Source: Bacillota bacterium (GTDB taxonomy: Bacteria > Bacillota > Clostridia > Lachnospirales > Lachnospiraceae). Taken from it: DNA of 36,800 bases. This document shows, in pieces, positions 24,177 through 32,325 of the stretch. Where the stretch lies: the NCBI GenBank assembly GCA_023416695.1, contig JAEZGY010000090.1:1-36800 (forward strand), in the 5' to 3' direction. A model generated the notes under the pieces. That model was not told the origin of the DNA, made no database searches, and saw only the letters and a program-made list of their open reading frames with translations. The position numbers and the translations under genes are program-made. Position 1 is the first letter of the stretch. Each line of letters opens with the position of its first letter.

Positions 24177-26639
24177 TTACTCTTCTTCTAATTCTACCTT
24201 CACAGGCTCTAAATGCCAGATATCCTGTACATACTCCTCAATGGTTCTATCAGAAGAGAATTTACCACAGCAAGCAACATTCATAATGGCCATCTTCGCC
24301 CACTTATCTTGATCTCTATATGCCTTATCAATTTCCTTTTGTGCTGCTTCATAGCTTCTAAAATCTTTTAAGATAAAGTACTGATCTGCCCGTTCTCCAC
24401 CATTGGTCTCTAGTAGAGAATTATATAGCTCACGGAATAGCTCAGCATTTTCAGGGGAGTAGAATCCATTGATCATCTGTGACATCACTAAGTTAATGTC
24501 TGGATCATTATTAAAGATATCCTTTGGATAATAACCTCCATTTTGCTCAAAGTGAATGACCTCATCAGAGCTTAAACCAAAGATAAATGCATTATCCTTG
24601 CCAACTTCCTCAACAATCTCCACATTAGCCCCATCCATTGTACCTATGGTAACTGCACCATTTAACATGAACTTCATATTACCTGTTCCAGATGCCTCTT
24701 TACTTGCAGTAGAAATCTGTTCGGATACATCTGCTGCCGCAAAAATAAGCTCTGCATTGGATACACGGTAATTCTCAATAAATACTACCTTTATCTTATT
24801 CTGAATGGATCTGTCGTTGTTAATGACCTCCCCAACATTGTTAATCAGCTTAATAATCGCTTTTGCACGGCGGTAACCAGCAGAAGCCTTTGCTCCAAAG
24901 ATAAAGGTTCTTGGGTAGAAGTCCATATCTGGATTCTTCTTTAACTGATTGTATAGATGCATGACATGCATGATATTAAGAAGCTGTCTCTTATATTCAT
25001 GAAGTCGTTTTACCTGAATATCAAAGATGGAATTAGGATCAACCTCTATATTGTTATGCTTTTTGATGTATTCTGCCAAACGAACCTTGTTTTCGAATTT
25101 AATCTTCATAAATTCCTTCTGACTCTTCTTATCATCTGCAAAAGCAACCAACTCTTTCATATGATCCAAATTGGTAATCCACTGGTCTCCAATCTTATCG
25201 GTTACCCAAGAAGCCAACAGTGGATTGCCATGAAGAAGGAATCTTCTTTGGGTAATACCGTTGGTCTTGTTGTTAAATTTATCAGGAGTCATTTGATAGT
25301 AATCAGACAACAACTGGTTCTTTAATATTTCCGTATGAAGTCTTGCAACTCCATTTACAGAATAGCTACCTACAATTGCTAGGCGGGCCATATGTATCTG
25401 CCCATTATAAATAATCGCCATTTTCTCAGACTTTTGATTATTCCCATAGTAACGATTCTGTACATCTATGAGAAATCTACGGTTAATCTCTTCCACGATC
25501 TGATATACACGAGGAAGCAATCTAGAAAATAGGTCAACTGGCCATTTCTCCAAAGCCTCAGTCATAATGGTATGGTTGGTATAAGCACAGCATTTAGTTG
25601 TAATGGACCATGCCTCATCCCAGGATAATTCATAATCATCCATCAAAATACGCATTAATTCAGGTACCGTAACAGATGGATGAGTATCATTCATCTGGAA
25701 GCTTACCTTCTCATGCATCATATGAATGTCATTATGCCTCTTCATATACTTTAAGATAGCGCGCTGTATGCTGGCTGACACGAAGAAATACTGTTGTTTT
25801 AAACGTAACTCTTTACCAGCATAATGATTGTCATTAGGATAAAGCACTTCACAAATGGTACGTGCTAAGTTTTCCTGTTCCACTGCCTTCTGATAGTCAC
25901 CCTTATCAAAAGAGTCTAAGTTAAAGGAAGTGATTGGCTCTGCATCCCAAATGCGTAGGGTATTTACCACATTATTACCATAGCCTAGAATTGGGATATC
26001 ATATGGAACTGCTAATACTGACTGACAGTTCTCCTGTACAAAGCGCTCTCTACCATTTTCATCCTTCACATAACGCACATATCCACCAAATTTAATAGGA
26101 ACAGAATACTCTGAACGTTTCATTTCAAATGGGTAACCATATTTTAACCACTCATCTGGCACCTCTATCTGGTACCCATTCTCAATCTTCTGTTCAAACA
26201 TTCCGTATTTATAACGGATTCCACAGCCATAGGCAGGATAGCCTAGAGTAGATAACGAATCTAAGAAACATGCTGCAAGTCTACCAAGACCACCGTTACC
26301 TAAAGCTGGATCTGGTTCCTGGTCTTCTATATTTACTAAGTCAATGCCTAACTCACTTAAGGCTTCCCTAATATCCTCTGCTGCACATAGGTTAATAATA
26401 TTATTGCCCAGGGAACGTCCGATTAGAAATTCCATGGACAAGTAGTACACAACTTTAGAGTCTTGTTTCTCAAATTCCTTATGGGTAGCCATCCAGCGGT
26501 CTATAACCATATCCTTCACAGCATAGGAAACAGCTTGATAAACCTGTTGACTGGTAGCGTCTGTAATAGATTTTCTATATAAAATCTTAAGGTTTTCAAT
26601 AACGCTTTTTTTAAATTCTTCTTTATTGATGTTTACCAT
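24177..26639 (-). CDS. glgP: Glycogen/starch phosphorylase
   Basis: This 820-residue enzyme splits alpha-1,4-glucans with phosphate to glucose 1-phosphate. Seen: YYLSMEFLIGRSLGNN near residue 65, EPDPALGNGGLGRLAACFLDS near 105-125, and the pyridoxal-phosphate lysine in EASGTGNMKF near 655, followed by MLNGAVTIGTMDGANVEI. The length is the normal one. GGGAGG precedes the ATG. It is monocistronic with its own terminator. The glucose 1-phosphate could pass to the phosphohexomutase encoded at 13.1 kb. Confidence 0.97.
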   Translation of the reverse strand: MVNINKEEFKKSVIENLKILYRKSITDATSQQVYQAVSYAVKDMVIDRWMATHKEFEKQDSKVVYYLSMEFLIGRSLGNNIINLCAAEDIREALSELGIDLVNIEDQEPDPALGNGGLGRLAACFLDSLSTLGYPAYGCGIRYKYGMFEQKIENGYQIEVPDEWLKYGYPFEMKRSEYSVPIKFGGYVRYVKDENGRERFVQENCQSVLAVPYDIPILGYGNNVVNTLRIWDAEPITSFNLDSFDKGDYQKAVEQENLARTICEVLYPNDNHYAGKELRLKQQYFFVSASIQRAILKYMKRHNDIHMMHEKVSFQMNDTHPSVTVPELMRILMDDYELSWDEAWSITTKCCAYTNHTIMTEALEKWPVDLFSRLLPRVYQIVEEINRRFLIDVQNRYYGNNQKSEKMAIIYNGQIHMARLAIVGSYSVNGVARLHTEILKNQLLSDYYQMTPDKFNNKTNGITQRRFLLHGNPLLASWVTDKIGDQWITNLDHMKELVAFADDKKSQKEFMKIKFENKVRLAEYIKKHNNIEVDPNSIFDIQVKRLHEYKRQLLNIMHVMHLYNQLKKNPDMDFYPRTFIFGAKASAGYRRAKAIIKLINNVGEVINNDRSIQNKIKVVFIENYRVSNAELIFAAADVSEQISTASKEASGTGNMKFMLNGAVTIGTMDGANVEIVEEVGKDNAFIFGLSSDEVIHFEQNGGYYPKDIFNNDPDINLVMSQMINGFYSPENAELFRELYNSLLETNGGERADQYFILKDFRSYEAAQKEIDKAYRDQDKWAKMAIMNVACCGKFSSDRTIEEYVQDIWHLEPVKVELEEE

Positions 26640-26752
26640 ATTAGTCCTCCCTATCCACTTTTTTCACATACCATTATATATCATTGGGCAAATCATTGAA
26701 ATAGCGAATGTCCCTAAACTTTTTATCTGAAGATGGGCGAACTTATGAAACT

Positions 26753-26766
26753 GTAACAAATGTTAC
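26753..26766. promoter_or_regulatory. Palindrome upstream of the M14 carboxypeptidase (operator-like)
   Basis: GTAACA and TGTTAC are a perfect inverted repeat with AA between. It sits in the 212-base space between diverging glgP and the peptidase gene, about 86 bases before the peptidase start. It could be a repressor or activator site; no regulator can be named. Confidence 0.35.
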
Positions 26767-26851
26767 TATTATTGTATTCAGTAGACTTATACAAAAATAC
26801 AGTAAACAAGCCGATATTTAATGTAATGAAAGATTATAAGGAGGCTACCTA

Positions 26852-28486
26852 ATGAAAAAGAATAAAAATAAATCTTTAATACCTGTCCCTATACTCTTAT
26901 TCTTTCTTCTTATTTGTTGTAGCATAGATGTGTCTGCCAGTAACTTTAGTGTAATTGATGTTAATACTCTATACAACCAATGGGTAGAGGATGACAGTCC
27001 AGGTACCTTTAAGAAAACTATCACCTTAACTGTGGGTGACACTTTTACAAGTATCTATGACTCTGCGCTGGAAAGTGATACAATAAATCCTCCTAAAATT
27101 GTGGAGGATTTCAGCAATATAATTACTAATAAGGGAAATGGTACCTTTGAAGTAACGGCTGAAGGAACGGCCACAAAAACTTATATAGCTGACGGTTCCA
27201 ATGGCTGGACCAAAAAAACCATATACATAGTTACCAAAGCTAAAGAAGTAGAGAGTCTATCTGTATCCACTAATTCTATTACAATGACTACTATTGAGAC
27301 GCAAAAATTAGAAATTACTATAAAAGCAAAGATTGGTAAGGACAAAATTATCGTCTCCAACAGTAATAATGAAATTGCACAAGTTACAGAATCTACTCTA
27401 TATCAAATACGTAGTACAACTGGGGAAACTAATTATACCTACATAATTAAACCTTTAAAGCCTGGAACTACTACCATTACCGTTAAAAGTAAAGCAGACC
27501 CTTCTTTGATGCAAACAATTCAGGTTACAATAAAGAGCCCTTACCTAAAACGGATAAATTATGTATCCAGCAAAAATGAAAAATACAGTTACACCTCTAT
27601 GGTAGGTGACCTTTTAAGTATTACCAAGTATCATCAGGTTAACAAACCAGTGAAGCTTCTGAAAATTGGAACTTCCTTAGATAAACGAGATATTTACTGT
27701 CTTCGTATTGGTAATCCAAATGCTAAAAAATCCGTCCTTGTCACGGCTGGTATTCATGGCAGAGAATACATGAATCCATACTTTGTCATGGATAATATTG
27801 AGGAAATGCTGAATAATTACGATGTGGCATATTCCAACAAGAAATATACGTATCGAGAATTGTACGATAAGGTTTGTCTATACGTTATTCCTATGATTAA
27901 TCCCGATGGTATCTCCATCGCCCAGGAAGGTTCAAAAGCAATCCAAAATAAAACTCTTCGAAATAATGTGATGAAGATTCAAAAACGCCTTGGTATCTCC
28001 TATGCTAGGTGGAAGGGCAATGCAAAAAATATAGATTTAAATCGTAATTTCCCAAGTGGTTGGGAGAAGTTATCGACCAAGCGGCAAGAGGGTACTTCTG
28101 GCACAAACGCCGGTTCGGAACCAGAGACAAAATGTCTAATGAGTTTTGTGGACAAAATCAAGCCAAGTGCTGTGATTAACTATCACTCCAAGGGAGAGAT
28201 TATTTATTGGGGATATGCCGTAAAAAAAACCTCCACCTTCTACAAGCAAAGTGTATCTTTAAAAAATATCAGTTCCAAGCTAACAGGATATTATGCTATG
28301 CCGTCTCACAAAAGTAAAGCTGATGCTTGTGGATGCTTTGAGGACTGGTTGGCTTATACGAAGAAGATTCCAAATCTTTGTATTGAGACAGGAAATGTAA
28401 CCTGCCCACTGCCAATTAGTCAATATAACAGGCTCTATAAAAAGAATGAGCGAGTCATTGAAGAAATATGTAAGTTTTTTGGTTAA
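26852..28486 (+). CDS. Secreted M14 zinc carboxypeptidase with Ig-like domain
   Basis: This 544-residue protein has a signal peptide (hydrophobic about residues 10-28, cleavage likely after VSAS). Next come an N-terminal region, a Big_2-like Ig domain (about 130-230) and an M14 domain (about 235-540). Zinc and catalytic residues are all present: His302 and Glu305 in HGRE, NRNF near 397, His445 in NYHSKG and Glu512 in CIETG. It should be an active extracellular carboxypeptidase, possibly of the gamma-D-glutamyl-diamino-acid (cell-wall) or peptide type. AAGGAGG precedes the ATG by eight bases. It is transcribed away from glgP and ended by a terminator. Confidence 0.9.
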   Translation: MKKNKNKSLIPVPILLFFLLICCSIDVSASNFSVIDVNTLYNQWVEDDSPGTFKKTITLTVGDTFTSIYDSALESDTINPPKIVEDFSNIITNKGNGTFEVTAEGTATKTYIADGSNGWTKKTIYIVTKAKEVESLSVSTNSITMTTIETQKLEITIKAKIGKDKIIVSNSNNEIAQVTESTLYQIRSTTGETNYTYIIKPLKPGTTTITVKSKADPSLMQTIQVTIKSPYLKRINYVSSKNEKYSYTSMVGDLLSITKYHQVNKPVKLLKIGTSLDKRDIYCLRIGNPNAKKSVLVTAGIHGREYMNPYFVMDNIEEMLNNYDVAYSNKKYTYRELYDKVCLYVIPMINPDGISIAQEGSKAIQNKTLRNNVMKIQKRLGISYARWKGNAKNIDLNRNFPSGWEKLSTKRQEGTSGTNAGSEPETKCLMSFVDKIKPSAVINYHSKGEIIYWGYAVKKTSTFYKQSVSLKNISSKLTGYYAMPSHKSKADACGCFEDWLAYTKKIPNLCIETGNVTCPLPISQYNRLYKKNERVIEEICKFFG

Positions 28487-28489
28487 ATG

Positions 28490-28532
28490 GGAACAGGGCA
28501 TCCCACGAAATTGTGGGGTGCCCTGTTTTACT
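28490..28532 (+). terminator. Intrinsic terminator after the M14 peptidase gene
   Basis: AACAGGGCATCCCAC and GTGGGGTGCCCTGTT pair with one G-U pair, followed by TTA, six bases after the stop. Confidence 0.85.
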
Positions 28533-28583
28533 CTATAGGTGACTCTAGTCAATCCCATGAAAGACAATCATTGAAGTCCTACT

Positions 28584-28988
28584 TTAGTACTCCCCATGTA
28601 GAAGAAGATTCTCAATATTCTCTTGTGTACCTCTATATTTTACTGATTTCTTCCGACTATCGGATACTACTATTTCAAGTTCTCGACCGCCACCAATTAA
28701 GGTAATTTGACCTCCTGATTTTAGATTAATATCTAAAAAATAATCAGGTGTGCAGATCTCACCATCTATGAGGTCCTCTACATCATGAATTTGATTATAG
28801 TACTTAAGAAACGTTTCAACGTCCTGAATCTCCTTATCTCCATCTTTGGATGAAGATAAGATGATAGAATCTACCGCATCTGCTTTAAATTCAGGAAGTG
28901 TATTATAATTTCTTATGGTAAAAAAGAGTACAATACCTAAAACCAAACAGCTGCTAGCAAATATTATGATATCTTTCTTTTTCTTCAT
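28584..28988 (-). CDS. Small membrane-anchored protein, paralogue B
   Basis: This 134-residue protein has a lysine-rich start, one hydrophobic helix (about residues 7-26) and an outside domain with FLKYYNQIHDV, DINLKSGG and the ending NIENLLLHGEY. It is clearly related to the products at 23565-23975 and 29018-29410. It lies 29 bases after paralogue C in the same direction, so the two form an operon. TAGGAGG precedes the ATG. Function unknown. Confidence 0.75.
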   Translation of the reverse strand: MKKKKDIIIFASSCLVLGIVLFFTIRNYNTLPEFKADAVDSIILSSSKDGDKEIQDVETFLKYYNQIHDVEDLIDGEICTPDYFLDINLKSGGQITLIGGGRELEIVVSDSRKKSVKYRGTQENIENLLLHGEY

Positions 28989-29017
28989 CCGAACCTCCTA
29001 AACACTATACCTACTCT

Positions 29018-29410
29018 TTAATATTCTCCGTTCTTAAGTAAATTGAAAATATCCTGCTGCTTACCCCAGTATTGCTCTTCCTTTAGATGTATATCGATGT
29101 CCACACAGTTCTGCCAAAAGATAATGCTCTCACCTGATTTTAACTGGATAGTTATCCTACTATTTGGAGTCGTTTCACCATGATTATCATCTTTTCGTAC
29201 ATCATAAATGGTATTATAGTACTTTAGAAATGTCTTAATATCTAGGTTCTGATCCTGCCGACCATCAAATATCTCTAATTTTACAAACTCTACTTCACTT
29301 TCTTTCAAATGAGGCATTATGTTATAGAATCCATTGACATAAAAGAAAATAGCAACAAGCGCTATAGCGATTAACAAGATACTCCCTATACTTGCAACTC
29401 TCTTAATCAT
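29018..29410 (-). CDS. Small membrane-anchored protein, paralogue C
   Basis: This 130-residue protein has a membrane helix at about residues 8-28, FLKYYNTIYDV near 65, ITIQLKSGE near 90 and the ending YWGKQQDIFNLLKNGEY, which matches paralogue A (YWGKQTNIRNLLYNGKY). It is first in an operon with paralogue B. Its AGGGGG site lies in the arm of an inverted repeat just upstream of the start (see 29416-29464), which may control translation. Function unknown. Confidence 0.75.
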   Translation of the reverse strand: MIKRVASIGSILLIAIALVAIFFYVNGFYNIMPHLKESEVEFVKLEIFDGRQDQNLDIKTFLKYYNTIYDVRKDDNHGETTPNSRITIQLKSGESIIFWQNCVDIDIHLKEEQYWGKQQDIFNLLKNGEY

Positions 29411-29415
29411 GCAAT

Positions 29416-29464
29416 ACCCCCTATGCTTATTTCTTACAATTTAAGTATAGAATAAACATAGGGG
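29416..29464 (-). promoter_or_regulatory. Inverted repeat covering the ribosome binding site of paralogue C
   Basis: On the - strand CCCCTATG...TTATT pairs with AATAAG..CATAGGGG, so the AGGGGG site seven bases before the ATG is in the stem. A TATACT box lies between the arms, with TAGACC 18 bases before it. If that is the promoter, the left arm would be an operator rather than RNA. Confidence 0.45.
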
Positions 29465-29572
29465 ATAGGTCTAGCTTAACATTATGAATGTTTTATTAAG
29501 ATTTGTTTATGATTATTGTACTTTTACTCCACCCATAGATTGCTTACACACATGGGAATTTAAATCCATACT

Positions 29573-30346
29573 TTATTTTCTAATCACACTTAAGTTTATA
29601 GAACAGAAATAATCATAAAAATTTAAAGCTGATTCTTCTAGTTCCGTACCTGTTAATTCATTACAAATATCATGTAGAATTTTTTGCATTATCTGATTTT
29701 GGAAATAATGAAACGGGACTTTGCCCCATTGTGTCGCAAATGCTTCCTGATCGAAATATTTCCAAAAGGACAACCTATACTCCTCTGGAAGAATAAGCTT
29801 ATGCTGCTTATGGAGTTTAATTTGTCCATCCGTACACTCTTTTCCCCAAAAGTGGTCATCTACCATTGCAATACCCATAATATAACGTTCCTTTTCTTCA
29901 GAATTCTTACAATCCGTCAAAATCACGGCGGAGTTAGGCTGTATCTGAGATGGTATCCTTGGTTGCCCCTTCTTTTTACCCGTCAAAAAACATCCCGTTT
30001 CTACATATTCCAAATCCTTAATATTATGTATCTCATACTCTGATATATTATATGCTACCTGCGACTTTAACGGTATATTCATGGTATGAATGCGAAGGCG
30101 ATATTTGTTTTCTAACTCTTCTATCTGTTTCTGTGCATCCTTTTCACGAACTCGCTCTTCACTTAGTTTTTCTATCTTTTTTTGAATAGAATTGTTTTTC
30201 AATGTAAGGTATTGTAAAAATGCATCAGGATAGATAAATAACTTCTTGGTTTCGTTAAAACAGACACTAATTTTATTTTCCCATAAGTCGGTTATTACAC
30301 CTTTGCCAAATTTCTTATGCCTTACAACTTCTCCTATTAACTTCAT
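29573..30346 (-). CDS. Uncharacterised protein with N-terminal Tudor/SH3-like motif
   Basis: This 257-residue cytoplasmic protein begins MKLIGEVVRHKKFGKGVI, the V-x-H-x-x-F-G-x-G-x-I signature seen in small Tudor/SH3-like domains, for example at the C-terminus of UvrD/PcrA helicases. A coiled-coil stretch follows at about residues 50-85, rich in Lys and Glu, then a 170-residue C-terminal domain that I do not recognise. No membrane helix or signal. A TAGGAGGAAAATT site precedes the ATG. Nucleic-acid or RNA polymerase contact is only a guess from the first domain. Confidence 0.6.
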   Translation of the reverse strand: MKLIGEVVRHKKFGKGVITDLWENKISVCFNETKKLFIYPDAFLQYLTLKNNSIQKKIEKLSEERVREKDAQKQIEELENKYRLRIHTMNIPLKSQVAYNISEYEIHNIKDLEYVETGCFLTGKKKGQPRIPSQIQPNSAVILTDCKNSEEKERYIMGIAMVDDHFWGKECTDGQIKLHKQHKLILPEEYRLSFWKYFDQEAFATQWGKVPFHYFQNQIMQKILHDICNELTGTELEESALNFYDYFCSINLSVIRK

Positions 30347-30358
30347 AATTTTCCTCCT

Positions 30359-30421
30359 ATAAAAGAGCTTTTCCTGAGTAACACCAAGTGTTCATCATTC
30401 CAAGCCCTTTTGGTTGTTTCC
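30359..30421 (-). terminator. Terminator-like hairpin after the L25/Ctc gene
   Basis: On the - strand AAAAGGGCTT pairs with AAGCTCTTTT (G-U tolerated), with an inner GAACAC/GTGTT stem. It begins 15 bases beyond the stop at 30436 and lies before the next gene's binding site. The outer arms resemble those in the leader of the same gene. Confidence 0.6.
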
Positions 30422-30435
30422 TATAGGTTTATGAT

Positions 30436-31002
30436 TTATTCCTCTGTAGGTATTACTGCATGACGTACTTTTTCACTTATACGCAATACTATCTCGTCCG
30501 AATCTATCTGTAATTCGATCCTATCACTCATAAGCTCTGGAATGTCCTTAACTGCCAAGACTGTACCCGTTTTCATACCGTCAAGATCTATAGTAATTGT
30601 GTCAATCATATATTCCGGTAAAGAAGCATATGGAATCTCAAGCAGCATACGTTCTAATTGTCCAGGGACTTTTTCATCGTTTGCGAGAAAAATGTGAATG
30701 ACACTGTTGACCTTTTCATCAGCCATTAATGCTTGAAAGCTAATATCTAAGATTTCGTCATTTAAGATATTCAAAGTTTTTTCCTTAATTTGTACTGGAA
30801 TAATCTCTCCATCAATATTCAGGGAGAGCTTACTGCCTTCCCGTTTTTGACGATACAATTTACGTGCTACACTTTCCTCCATTTGAATGGAAATTGTTTC
30901 TGGCAGAGATTTACCAAACACGCTTCCGGGTACCAGACCCAGGCGTCTTAGCTTCTTTGGCTTTACAGATAAATCACGCTTTTGAATGGTAATGCTGTCC
31001 AT
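30436..31002 (-). CDS. rplY: Ribosomal protein L25 / general stress protein Ctc
   Basis: This 188-residue protein has the two-domain TL5/CTC layout. The N-terminal L25 domain (about residues 1-92) binds 5S rRNA and includes PKKLRRLGLVPGSVFGK and SLNIDGEIIPVQIKEK; the C-terminal CTC beta domain (about 95-180) includes DEKVNSVIHIFLAN and LPEYMIDTITIDLDGM. The length matches bacterial L25/Ctc proteins. TAAGGAGG precedes the ATG. It has a long leader with a hairpin and T-run (31128-31184) that may control it; in Bacillus ctc is stress-induced. Confidence 0.88.
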   Translation of the reverse strand: MDSITIQKRDLSVKPKKLRRLGLVPGSVFGKSLPETISIQMEESVARKLYRQKREGSKLSLNIDGEIIPVQIKEKTLNILNDEILDISFQALMADEKVNSVIHIFLANDEKVPGQLERMLLEIPYASLPEYMIDTITIDLDGMKTGTVLAVKDIPELMSDRIELQIDSDEIVLRISEKVRHAVIPTEE

Positions 31003-31127
31003 TTTATTACCTCCTTATTATTGGTTTTTTATGCTAATTTGCACCAGCAGAGGATGCAAAAAACATTCCTTATGTATTCCATGATTTAAACATATTTACA
31101 ATATAACCCACAGATTTACATGGCTTA

Positions 31128-31218
31128 TAAAAAAAGAAGAGCTCTTCATACAACGCCGCTAAGCGTAATACCAAAAGCCCTTCTGTAAGACGGTTCTTTT
31201 CTATGTATTCTTTTTGTT
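31128..31218 (-). ncRNA. Leader RNA with terminator (attenuator or small RNA) upstream of L25/Ctc
   Basis: A promoter with TTGCCT-17-TATACT at 31225-31253 would start an RNA near 31218. On that strand AGAAGGGCT and AGCTCTTCT pair (31176-31184 with 31135-31143), around an inner ACGC/GCG stem, and are followed by seven T at 31135-31129. The product is either a small RNA of about 90 bases, or an attenuator read before the L25/Ctc gene, whose start is 130 bases further on. No known family is recognised. Confidence 0.5.
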
Positions 31219-31224
31219 ATATAT

Positions 31225-31253
31225 AGTATAGCACAGCTTATATAAAAAGGCAA
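31225..31253 (-). promoter_or_regulatory. Sigma-A-type promoter upstream of the L25/Ctc leader
   Basis: On the - strand TTGCCT (31253-31248) and TATACT (31230-31225) are 17 bases apart, with a TG-like start before the -10. It agrees well with the vegetative consensus. Confidence 0.6.
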
Positions 31254-31388
31254 ATTTTATAATATACCTTTTAGCTACAGTAATCTTATTTTTTCTTTAC
31301 CATTTTTCTAAGCTTGTATGTAAACAGTATAGAAAGAATCAAAAAATTACACTTATAAAATTTTATTTACTACCTCTCACTTGAAGTT

Positions 31389-31451
31389 CTATTTTCCTAA
31401 GAACAGTAGTATACCAAATGTCACAACAAGAATAGGAATATATTAAATCAC
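31389..31451 (-). pseudogene. Interrupted micro-ORF for a tiny hydrophobic peptide
   Basis: A strong GGAGG site lies eight bases before GTG 31451-31449. The frame reads V-I-stop, then YIPILVVTFGILLFLGK and TAG at 31391-31389. Without the TAA at codon 3 it would be a 20-residue single-helix peptide with a Gly-Lys end, the shape of small membrane or type I toxin peptides. It lies 46 bases after the four-helix membrane gene. It may also be chance. Confidence 0.3.
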
Positions 31452-31496
31452 GGTTGTTTCCTCCTCTATGCTTATCTTCTATATTAACGTAAATAT

Positions 31497-31865
31497 CTAA
31501 CTTTCCATCAATAAAATACTACAAATGACGTTAATCAACAGAATTATCGCAAGCAACACCCTTTTCTTCTTTCTATCTAAATTAGCTATTCTCTTTCTAA
31601 AAATTATGTATAGTAATGCACATAATGAAACATATATTAACTGGAATAGCATTACCTTCTTCTCATCCGAATAAAACTCATACATATCATAACCACCTAC
31701 TATTACACCTAAAACAAGATATATGATTGCACATATAGTAAAGGTGATCTTTATGAACTTATTTCTCTCTATTTTGTCATCTGTGAAATGTTTTAAGATA
31801 AAATAAGCAACTATAGATGCTATTGCTACCACAATACCTAGAACGATAGCGGTATTTTCATTCAC
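31497..31865 (-). CDS. Small four-helix membrane protein
   Basis: I place the start at GTG 31865: GGAGG lies eight bases upstream, within the codons that would belong to a longer version from ATG 31880, which has no site of its own. The product, about 122 residues, has hydrophobic segments at about residues 8-23, 40-58, 72-88 and 101-117 with basic loops between. No family is recognised. It is downstream of the broken gene at 31887 and probably co-transcribed with the STAND segment. Confidence 0.6.
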   Translation of the reverse strand: MNENTAIVLGIVVAIASIVAYFILKHFTDDKIERNKFIKITFTICAIIYLVLGVIVGGYDMYEFYSDEKKVMLFQLIYVSLCALLYIIFRKRIANLDRKKKRVLLAIILLINVICSILLMES

Positions 31866-31886
31866 TAGGTTTTCCTCCATTCAGGG

Positions 31887-32280
31887 CTATATAAAATGTA
31901 GACTCCATTTAAGTTGTTTACAGGCACTCCATATGTTATCCAAAAATTCCATATAGTGAGACTCATTAATAAAACCATATACGTATTTCGACATTCTTTT
32001 ACGATTTTTCTTGTTGTCTAAGAGTACTTTATCATCATCAATCATTGCTAATAGGGATTGCTCAAACTCTTTGGGATAATCTATTAAAATCACTCCTGTG
32101 GCACCAACCCGTTCATCATAATGCTTTGAGTTTATTGCCACATTTTATAATTCCTGATATGTTAACTTAGGCAATTGCATTAGTGCAACCATATAATCGG
32201 AATAACATTCCTTTACTTTTACAGTATTTCACATCATCAGTGCATTCACTAATTAGATAAAACAGTCGTGGCTTACTCAT
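31887..32280 (-). pseudogene. Frameshifted small gene, no recognised family
   Basis: A good start (ATG 32280 with AAAGGGGA upstream) opens a frame MSKPRLFYLISECTDDV that ends at 32167. In the next frame the text VKVKECYSDYMVALMQLPKL and TYQEL continues to TAA 32147-32145. After that the same frame continues open from GTG 32141 to 31887 (84 residues, VAINSKHYDERVG...). One frameshift near 32230 and one stop would turn these into a single protein of about 130 residues. The GTG lacks a good ribosome binding site. If the 84-residue part is made alone, its function is unknown. Confidence 0.5.
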
Positions 32281-32325
32281 GTGTATCCCCTTTCTAGATT
32301 AAAGTCGATTATCCACTAAATAATA

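Noticed and set aside
24556..25325. Open frames on the + strand inside glgP
   Set aside because: They run opposite a well-conserved enzyme gene, without start signals.
29684..30043. A 119-residue frame on the + strand opposite the Tudor-like gene
   Set aside because: Antisense shadow; the - strand gene has a good start, site and a recognisable N-terminal motif.
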